From NCBI RefSeq assembly GCF_008704205.1, contig NZ_VXLC01000051.1, positions 1 to 64,000 of the forward strand: DNA of 64,000 nucleotides. The letters run 5' to 3'. Made by a program: the position numbers and the translations under genes. Of this stretch, positions 17,132 through 23,103 are shown piece after piece; position 1 is the stretch's first letter; every line of letters starts with the position of its first letter. The notes under the pieces were generated by a model, which was not told the origin of the DNA, ran no database searches, and saw only the letters and a program-made list of their open reading frames with translations. The stretch comes from Nocardia colli. Lineage in GTDB: Bacteria > Actinomycetota > Actinomycetes > Mycobacteriales > Mycobacteriaceae.

Positions 17132-17722
17132 ATGGCGTTTACCCCCCGATCAGAGGCTACTCGAGAATCGATCCTGCGTGCGGCTCGGCACTCACTGCTC
17201 GAGAACGGTTTCGATGGAATGACAATCCGTGGCGTTGCCGCGGAAGCCGGTGTGGATGCGGCAATGGTCATGCGCTATCACGGCAGCAAAGAAGGATTGT
17301 TCGCGGCCGCGATCGATCCTGACCTGCAATTGCCCGATCTGCGCGGCTGCCCGCCGGATCGCTTGGGAGAGCAGCTCGCTCGCCATTTCGTCCGGCTGTG
17401 GGAGGGCGACCTCACCGACGATATTTTGACGATCTTGTTGCGCTCGGTGGCCACGCACCCTGTGGCGAAGGAGCGCATGCGCGCGATCTTCGAGGGCCAG
17501 GTTCTCGAACTCGTTCGAACCGTGACCGGTGACGCACCGGATACCAGCCGTCGGGCCGCATTGCTGGCCGCTCAGGTGGCTGGTGTGGCGTTGTGCCGCT
17601 ACGCCGTCGAGTTGCCGGCGTTGGTGGACGTGGATGCCAGCGTCCTCGTCACGAACCTCGCTCCGGTGTTTCAGCATTACTTGACCGGCAACCTCGACGG
17701 GTCAGTGGTCGAACCTCGATAG
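17132..17722 (+). CDS. TetR-family transcriptional regulator
   Basis: A 196-residue TetR regulator from ATG 17132 (MAFTPRSEATRESILRAARHSLLENGFDGMTIRGVAAEAGVDAAMVMRYHGSKEGLF). The frame is open to 17048, but the shorter start is favoured because an operator-like box lies 15 bases upstream and the N terminus then has family-typical length. The second half (LLAAQVAGVALCRYAVELPAL) fits the TetR C-terminal domain common in mycobacteria. Its gene is bracketed by CAAC-N4-GTTG boxes: one in front and four behind, the latter preceding the gene at 17800. It likely represses itself and that gene. Confidence 0.82.
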   Translation: MAFTPRSEATRESILRAARHSLLENGFDGMTIRGVAAEAGVDAAMVMRYHGSKEGLFAAAIDPDLQLPDLRGCPPDRLGEQLARHFVRLWEGDLTDDILTILLRSVATHPVAKERMRAIFEGQVLELVRTVTGDAPDTSRRAALLAAQVAGVALCRYAVELPALVDVDASVLVTNLAPVFQHYLTGNLDGSVVEPR

Positions 17723-17726
17723 TCAT

Positions 17727-17780
17727 CAACATGCGTTGACCAACATCCGTTGACCAACTATCGTTGGTCAACGGATGTTG
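17727..17780. promoter_or_regulatory. Four phased CAAC-N4-GTTG palindromes (14-bp period)
   Basis: Boxes at 17727-17738, 17741-17752, 17755-17766 and 17769-17780 each read CAAC-N4-GTTG and are separated by exactly two bases. Boxes 2-4 together form a perfect inverted repeat (18-bp arms, 17741-17758 and 17763-17780). They lie between the TetR gene and the start at 17800 and are best read as a multimeric operator. Confidence 0.7.
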
Positions 17781-17799
17781 CTATCGACAGGAGCTAACC

Positions 17800-18525
17800 A
17801 TGTTGACAGACACCAGCAGTCCTTTCGGGTTCACCGCCAGCCATGCCGGCGAGCCGATCGACGAGCAGACCATCGACGTCTGGGAATTGACCGCAGCCAG
17901 GAGGGCGCTCGCACTGCTCAAGAGTGAACTCGGCAATGACGGCATGCTCGAGCTGCTCGACGCGCAACGTAAACGGTCCGATGAATATTTCGCCCGAATG
18001 CACAAGGAGTCGAACGGAGAGCTCCGGGGAGCTGTGAACGACTTCCGAGTCACCGGACTGACCAGAGAAGAATTCGTGGCCTGGTTTCGTGACCATGGCA
18101 CCGATCACGCGTCGCTGGTCGCGCAGCATCCGGAGCACTATGTGATCGGTGGGTCGTACGATGAGCAGGGCAATCTCGCGACCATGCATGTCATGGAGCT
18201 GATCGCCGGGCACACTCCGCACATCTTTCTCGACATTGTCGCCCCTGATGCGACCGAAGTCTTCGACCAGCCTCTCGAATCCGACGTGATAGTGCTGGCT
18301 GGTCGTGGGCGCCTCGCCAACGGTGTCGAAGTGGCGCGAGCATTCCATCAATTCACCGCTACCGCCGACGGGTTCACCGCGAGGATGTGCTCTATGTTCC
18401 CCGCAGCCCTGCCGGACTCGGCTTTCCAGGCTCACGTCGAACATCACGCCATCGAATGGCGTAACGCAATACGAATGGCCCTGGCCGCCAAACATGCCAG
18501 TGCCAATCCTGAACATCAGCGTTGA
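17800..18525 (+). CDS. Hypothetical protein controlled by the TetR boxes
   Basis: A 241-residue protein from ATG 17800 with CAGGAG 10 bases upstream; the frame reaches 17764, inside the operator, and that start is rejected. The sequence has no signal peptide or membrane span. The N-terminal half is helical (TAARRALALLKSELGNDGMLELLDAQRKRSDEYFARMHKE). The second half is beta-rich and includes HVMELIAGHTPHIFLDIVAPDATEV and a C-terminal HVEHHAIEWRNAIRMAL with a possible metal-binding H-x-x-H/E arrangement. I do not recognise the family. Being alone behind four operator boxes suggests an inducible stress or detoxification function, which is inference. Confidence 0.65.
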   Translation: MLTDTSSPFGFTASHAGEPIDEQTIDVWELTAARRALALLKSELGNDGMLELLDAQRKRSDEYFARMHKESNGELRGAVNDFRVTGLTREEFVAWFRDHGTDHASLVAQHPEHYVIGGSYDEQGNLATMHVMELIAGHTPHIFLDIVAPDATEVFDQPLESDVIVLAGRGRLANGVEVARAFHQFTATADGFTARMCSMFPAALPDSAFQAHVEHHAIEWRNAIRMALAAKHASANPEHQR

Positions 18526-18584
18526 TCCGCCTCCCACAAGGCCTGCGGTTCACGACCGGCCGAAGCGGGTCACCTCATCTGAGG

Positions 18585-19610
18585 TCAGATCGGTGTCGGC
18601 TGATCTTGGCGATCGCGCGGACCGCCTCCAGACCAGGCCGGTGAATATCGACCTGCCCGTGATCGGCCGCTTCGGCGCCGGAGCCGAACAACGGAACTGG
18701 TGACTGATAGTCGATTGCGGCCTGGAAGGTGGCCCCGCTGATGCGCCCCTGCATCAGGGCCAACCGCAATCCCAGCAGGTGGTCGCCGTGGCAGCCGACC
18801 CGTCCCGCGCACAATCGACGCAGGTCGCTGTCGGACCTCATGGGCGAAGTGCGCGTGATCGGCGTAGCCGCAAGCATGAGCGATCGACGTCATCCGGTCC
18901 TGGTCGCTGTGCTCGAGCAGACCTACGGCGTGCTGGAAGCGCAGGATGCGTGCCGCGTTTTTCGGTGAGACACCGACTTCGCGGCGGAAGCGAAGTTCCA
19001 GTGTCCGTGTACTGACAGCGAGCTGCTCGGCCAACAAGGTGATCGACATCGTGCCGTAGGCGTGCTGCAGGCACTGCCAGGCATAGTCCACCAAATCGTC
19101 TCCGACAGGCCGGGGCTCCAGCGTGGAAAGCAGAAACTGGTCCAAGGCGAGGAACCGGGACCGCCAATCGGCAGCCTCCGCGAGTCGTTCGACGACCTCA
19201 CCCACCGCGGTGCCGAGAAAATCGACCAGATCGGCCTGCCTGTTCCCGAGTTCGAACATCTCGACGCCCAGCAGCGCGAACGCCGCAGTCGGGGCCAGTC
19301 CCACCGCAATACCCCTGTGCCGCCCCTGCTGGGTGAAACGCACGACCCGATCGTGCACACCAGTCACCGGAACGATCAAACCGTTCGGCAGGGGCGACCC
19401 GAACAGCACCGTCACCCACCCCCGCGGGAACAACTGACGAAACACCGGGCCTGGACTCAGCGTCCGATAACCCACGTACCCGGCAACCGTGTCTCGCAAC
19501 GCCGCATGGGGCACCCCCCGCACGATTGCACAGTTCCCAACCTGTTCCTGACCACCCGACCGGCCGCCGCCCCTCGCGTCGTGACGTTCGATCTCGTACC
19601 GTGCCGACAT
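18585..19610 (-). CDS. AraC-family regulator with disrupted 3' end
   Basis: From ATG 19610 (GGGGGG upstream) the protein has an N-terminal sensing domain (VPHAALRDTVAGYVGYRTLSPGPVFRQLFPRGWVTVLFG) and then both AraC helix-turn-helices: MSITLLAEQLAVSTRTLELRFRREVGVSPK and TSIAHACGYADHAHFAHEVR. After that, at about 18840, this frame turns into an arginine/proline-rich sequence that looks non-coding. The next minus frame carries a coherent continuation (HGDHLLGLRLALMQG through RPGLEAVRAIAKISRHRSDLR, stop at 18575). A one-base indel is therefore likely, either real decay or a sequence error. The product may still bind DNA, since both helix-turn-helices are intact. Confidence 0.68.
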   Translation of the reverse strand: MSARYEIERHDARGGGRSGGQEQVGNCAIVRGVPHAALRDTVAGYVGYRTLSPGPVFRQLFPRGWVTVLFGSPLPNGLIVPVTGVHDRVVRFTQQGRHRGIAVGLAPTAAFALLGVEMFELGNRQADLVDFLGTAVGEVVERLAEAADWRSRFLALDQFLLSTLEPRPVGDDLVDYAWQCLQHAYGTMSITLLAEQLAVSTRTLELRFRREVGVSPKNAARILRFQHAVGLLEHSDQDRMTSIAHACGYADHAHFAHEVRQRPASIVRGTGRLPRRPPAGIAVGPDAGAHQRGHLPGRNRLSVTSSVVRLRRRSGRSRAGRYSPAWSGGGPRDRQDQPTPI

Positions 19611-19952
19611 TCCACCAGCCCCCCGAATAGCGGTGCGGGTCAACGCTTTCTGCACCCGATCTGTTCACTGTGCCGGGATCGCCACATGATCGCCACTAGG
19701 TTCTGTCGCTTTCGGGCCGTCGCCGGTCATCCACGCCTGATCGGCGATCCAGGTGCATCACAACGAAGACACCGCCCGCAACTGGCCTGCCTGCCTTGCG
19801 ATGCGGTCATGTCCGGTGTTCGGAAAACGATCCTTCGACGAACACGAGCGGCGAACCCGTCCCGTCGATGTTCCGCTGGCAAGAACGTCTGGATACTCCC
19901 TTGACAACCCAGCCGTTGCATGGCAGAGACCAGACCTCGGTGTGGCTGTCGT
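19611..19952. other. Gene-free stretch with possible decayed coding sequence
   Basis: About 340 bp between the divergent end of the AraC gene and the sigma-factor module. Frames on both strands are open but none shows a recognisable domain. It may contain transposase debris, which I could not confirm. Confidence 0.35.
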
Positions 19953-20513
19953 CTATGACAAGGTCGAAGGCGGTCCGTCTCCCCAACCTCTGAGCGCCGC
20001 CACCCGGTGAGCAGACTCATCGGGGGAGTCGTCGCGCCGCGCGATCAGGCGCTTGGTCAGCAGAATGACCGCTTGCGCAACCAAAAGGTCGAGCTGCAAG
20101 GCAAGTTCGTTCGCGTGCGCCATCAGCTGGGGATCGGCCGCGGCCTCGGGATCGCTGAGCAACTCGTCGAGTTGCATTCCTGCCAGCGCCTGTTCGCGTG
20201 TGAGCTGCCGATCGGGCAGCCAGCTCAGCCGCCACCCCCCCGCGCCGGGGTCATAGTGCGCCGACTCGGGTGTGATGCTGCTGGTGATCTGCCGATCGTC
20301 GACCATCAGCGTCGCGGACCGGGGGTTAGGCTGCCCGCGGCGACGAGGTGGAGGGTCAACTGCGGCGACAGTGGCTTTGAAGCGTTCGAAGCCGGCATCG
20401 ATGTCGTAGCGGTATTCGGGCAGGTTCTGCTCCAGCAACAGATTGAGCTCGTCGAACATGTCGCTGATCGGGATGGGGGTTGCGGCCTGCTCGCGCGCGT
20501 TGTCCTCGCTCAT
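19953..20513 (-). CDS. Hypothetical protein coupled to the ECF sigma factor
   Basis: A 186-residue acidic soluble protein (PISDMFDELNLLLEQNLPEYRYDIDAGFERFKATVAAV... ending LRGWGDGPPSTLS). It has no membrane span or zinc-anti-sigma motif (H-x3-C-x2-C). Its ATG overlaps the stop of the sigma gene by 4 bases (20510-20513), so production of the two is coupled. This position often holds an anti-sigma factor or co-regulator, but nothing in the sequence proves that. The N-terminal E-Y-R-Y-D-I-D-A-G-F-E-R-F-K motif resembles the short segment found after many actinobacterial sigma factors in conflict-system loci. Confidence 0.65.
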   Translation of the reverse strand: MSEDNAREQAATPIPISDMFDELNLLLEQNLPEYRYDIDAGFERFKATVAAVDPPPRRRGQPNPRSATLMVDDRQITSSITPESAHYDPGAGGWRLSWLPDRQLTREQALAGMQLDELLSDPEAAADPQLMAHANELALQLDLLVAQAVILLTKRLIARRDDSPDESAHRVAALRGWGDGPPSTLS

Positions 20514-21142
20514 GCCTGCACCTCGCCTTCCACCTTCGCGCCGACGCGCGATCCGTCCGCGGCGAGGTCCTCCTCGAGCGGGAACAAGATCCGGGTTTCT
20601 GCCTTGTCGGTGCTCTCTCTTATTTTCCGTCGTGCCCGGCTCTTATGGGAATACACCGTGGAAACGGTGACCTGCAGCGTCTCGGCGATCTCTTCGTCGG
20701 GCCACTGCAATTCCCACGCCAGCAGCGCCACCTGATACTCGGTGTCGGTCAGCTCGCGTGAGATCGCGAACCAGAACCTGCGCACCGTGTCCAGGCTGAC
20801 CACCTGCTCGGCCGGGTCGGTGCCGACCGCCCCCGGCGGGGCCGGAGCCGAGAGGACCGCGTCATCGAGTGCGGTGAAGCCCACGCCCGCCGAGGTGGTC
20901 TGGCGGCGACGCGCGTCGATCACGCGCCGGACCGCGATCTTCATGATCAGTTGCAGGATGTGCTGTTCGGAGCGCCCGCGAAAGTCGCGTCGATACTGCT
21001 CGACTACCGCGAGGAAGACCTGCTGCACGAGGTCCTCGGCTTGGCCGGCATCACCTCGGAATGCCTTGTAGCCGTAGCGATACACCGCCGCCGAGTGTTG
21101 CCGGAACAACTTCTCGACCGGCTCTGTCGCGTCAGGGCCCAT
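20510..21142 (-). CDS. ECF-type RNA polymerase sigma factor
   Basis: A 210-residue sigma-70-family protein. Region 2 is VEKLFRQHSAAVYRYGYKAFRGDAGQAEDLVQQVFLAVVEQYRRDFRG; region 4 is TDTEYQVALLAWELQWPDEEIAETLQVTVSTVYSHKSRARRKIRES, with a helix-turn-helix for the -35 element. There is no region 1 or 3, as in ECF sigmas. Upstream lies a small membrane protein gene ending 1 base before this start, and downstream the coupled hypothetical gene, forming a three-gene operon. The usual ECF logic would make one of these a signal receptor or anti-sigma. Targets are not visible. Confidence 0.85.
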   Translation of the reverse strand: MGPDATEPVEKLFRQHSAAVYRYGYKAFRGDAGQAEDLVQQVFLAVVEQYRRDFRGRSEQHILQLIMKIAVRRVIDARRRQTTSAGVGFTALDDAVLSAPAPPGAVGTDPAEQVVSLDTVRRFWFAISRELTDTEYQVALLAWELQWPDEEIAETLQVTVSTVYSHKSRARRKIRESTDKAETRILFPLEEDLAADGSRVGAKVEGEVQA

Positions 21143-21143
21143 C

Positions 21144-21485
21144 TCAGCTGCCTCTATCGTCGGTGTTCGACGAGGACCCGGTCGCCTGGTAGCCGACCTC
21201 CACGATCAGCTCCGACACCACGCCCCCGCGGCGGCGGACGGTACTACGGACGGTGGTGTGAGGCGGGGCCTGCCGCACCACCATCCGAGTCGTCCAGTGC
21301 TGCTGCAAGCTTCGCACGCACCCGATCAGCTCGTAGCCGATTACCACCGAAACCAGGGCCAGCGCAGGCCACAGGCCGTGCCTGGAGATGCTCTGCCATC
21401 CCTCCGTGGCCCACTGCAACGTCATACCCATGTACTCGCAGCCGGGCGGTGAATCCTTGAGTAAGTGATCGATCACGTAGCGCAC
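21144..21485 (-). CDS. Small single-span membrane protein upstream of the sigma factor
   Basis: Up to 113 residues from GTG 21485, or 95 from ATG 21431; no convincing ribosome binding site decides. It has one transmembrane helix (LWPALALVSVVIGYELIGCV) followed by a basic, probably cytoplasmic or extracytoplasmic tail of about 60 residues containing RRRGGVVSELIVEVGYQATG. The stop is 1 base from the sigma-factor start, so it is part of the same operon. It could anchor or sense for the sigma factor, but it lacks recognisable anti-sigma motifs. Confidence 0.5.
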   Translation of the reverse strand: MRYVIDHLLKDSPPGCEYMGMTLQWATEGWQSISRHGLWPALALVSVVIGYELIGCVRSLQQHWTTRMVVRQAPPHTTVRSTVRRRGGVVSELIVEVGYQATGSSSNTDDRGS

Positions 21486-21583
21486 CGGCGCAGACCAGAG
21501 CCGAGGAGTTCGACCTTGGCCCTTGATCTACGTCTGCAGGGTGGCGATAAATCGATCGTTTCACAGTGATGAGCCGAGGATGG

Positions 21584-21730
21584 TTAGTGGCTATCCCAGA
21601 ACATGTAGAGAGCGAAGAGGCCCACGACAACGGCGGTAGCGATTAGTAGCCCTAAGAGACTGCCGCCGCCCGCGAACCAGATGAGCGCAACGATCAGGAC
21701 AAAGCCCACTACAGCGACCACGCCGCTCAC
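21584..21730 (-). CDS. Possible 48-residue two-span membrane protein
   Basis: A short GTG-initiated frame encodes 48 residues, nearly all hydrophobic: VVAVVGFVLIVALIWFAGGG, then LLGLLIATAVVVGLFALYMFW, ending DSH and TAA. Two helices with a glycine hinge form a typical small membrane hairpin. It precedes the sigma-factor operon on the same strand by about 100 bp. No clear ribosome binding site is seen, so the call is tentative. Confidence 0.4.
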   Translation of the reverse strand: MSGVVAVVGFVLIVALIWFAGGGSLLGLLIATAVVVGLFALYMFWDSH

Positions 21731-21969
21731 GCTACGCCCGGGCCACAGTGTCGAAAATCGTTCGTTTGTTGGACACCGACGGCGCCGGACCGAATCCCCA
21801 CGTTGTGCTCGCAGAGATGGTGTTCAACAACGTGTCGAAAATGGCGGGTGTTCAACAAGTTTCGCCTGCCCTTTCTCACCTGTGACGAGGTGTCGTGGAT
21901 CCGGTCGATGGTGACGCACGTCGATGCAGCCTGCTCGCCGACGCGGGGTGAGTTCACGCACGCGGCGCG

Positions 21970-22716
21970 AGATGGCTCTTACGGCTGCGATCTCGGCGTT
22001 CACCCGGCGCAAGAACAAGGCGCGGGGCAAGGCCGAGGACCAGCAGGCACTGCCCGCGTTCCGCGCTCAGGTGCGCGCGTGGGCGCGCGGGGAGGCTGTC
22101 CACGGTACGCCGGCCTATACCTGCGGTCCCGCGCGTGACTGGGCCGTGGTGTGGGTGGTCGACATCATCACCGGGACCGGGCTGCGCCCACACGAAGTGC
22201 TCGCACTGCTCCTCGATGACATCGACCTCGACTGCGAGGAACCCCTACCTGGATGTGACGGACACGCTGGTCGAGGTGAAGGGGAAAGGCAAAGGCCGGT
22301 GGGTCCGCAAGCCGTTCCCCAAGAGCGAGAACGGCTGGCGGCGAATCCTGCTGCCTCCACACGCGATCGAGTCGATCGCCGAGGCCATCGTGTACCTGAA
22401 GTCCTCTGGCTGTCCGAACCCGTTGCGGCTGCTGCTGCCCTCGACCAAGGGCACGCTGCGCAACCCGAACAACTTCGGACGGCCTCGGCACGCAGCGCGC
22501 GGGGAAACCTTCGCCTGGGTCACGCCCCGCACTTTTCCCAAGGGCACGGCAACCGAAGTCGATCACGCCTACGGAGACCCCGAGCGCGCCGCCCGCCAAC
22601 TGGGCAACACCACCGCGGTGGCTAAGGCGCACTACATCGATATCCCTGAGACGGTGCCCGACAACCGCGACGTGCTCGAACGCTGGGTTCGGGGACCGGA
22701 CGCGGCAAAAGTGTGA
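21970..22716 (+). pseudogene. Tyrosine recombinase (phage/ICE integrase), frameshifted
   Basis: Two + frames together give the catalytic domain of a tyrosine integrase. The first part (to about 22237) ends in VVDIITGTGLRPHEVLALLLDDIDLD, the box I arginine region. A one-base shift follows, and the second frame gives TDTLVEVKGKGKGRWVRKPFPKSENGWRRILLPPHA, then TPRTFPKGTATEVDHAYGDPERAARQLGNTTAVAKAHYIDI. In the last block the expected H-x-x-R is changed (RTFPK), although the terminal tyrosine context HYI remains. The N-terminal arm-binding domain is also absent. It is a decayed integrase next to a tRNA-Pro fragment, the usual location for such enzymes. Confidence 0.7.
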
Positions 22717-22763
22717 GATTTCTGTGAGATCCCGCTCGAATTGCAGCATCCGTTGAAGAGAAC

Positions 22764-22800
22764 AAACCCCTTCCGACCGAGGTCGGAAGGGGTTTTTCTG
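22764..22800. terminator. Rho-independent terminator beside the tRNA-Pro fragment
   Basis: aaaccccttccgacc (22764-22778) pairs perfectly with ggtcggaaggggttt (22781-22795), followed by further T residues. In the minus direction it lies just beyond the 3' end of the tRNA-Pro fragment, as in many actinobacterial tRNA genes; it also terminates the integrase transcript. Confidence 0.8.
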
Positions 22801-22845
22801 TCGGGCTGACAGGATTTGAACCTGCGACCACCTGACCCCCAGTCC
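22801..22845 (-). tRNA. tRNA-Pro (GGG) 3' fragment: putative attachment-site scar
   Basis: Read on the minus strand the sequence gives the anticodon arm with GGGGG context (anticodon GGG), the variable loop, the T-arm GCAGGTTCAAATCCTGT and part of the 3' acceptor strand, about 45 bases. The 5' half of the tRNA is missing; past 22845 the sequence is unrelated. Elements that integrate in tRNA genes leave such 3' duplicates at one end. The adjacent integrase remnant supports an att site. Confidence 0.75.
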
Positions 22846-22946
22846 AGAATAGGTACCCGATAAGGACATTTCACGCACGGAACGCTCGCTATGCCCGCGC
22901 GTAGAACGAGCATAACCGCTGATTGCGGGCATAACGGGCCGAACGC

Positions 22947-23008
22947 GTGGTCCACAATTGGTCCACGAATGAGCCTAAACCAGCTCGGTTGGGCCACGGT
23001 TGGTCCAT
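22947..23008. repeat. Cluster of TTGGTCCAc-type direct repeats next to the att scar
   Basis: Copies or near-copies occur at 22947-22955 (gtggtccac), 22958-22966 (ttggtccac), 22989-22997 (ttgggccac) and 23000-23008 (ttggtccat). Short direct repeats beside an att core are typical arm-type binding sites for an integrase or excisionase; that role is inferred. Confidence 0.45.
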
Positions 23009-23103
23009 AAAATTCCTGCCCTGTTGAGTCGTTCAAATTGGATTCGCGCCATCGTCTGAGACTCGGTGACCCCGGGGGTGGTTTCTCCGCTCCAGATCAG
23101 TGG

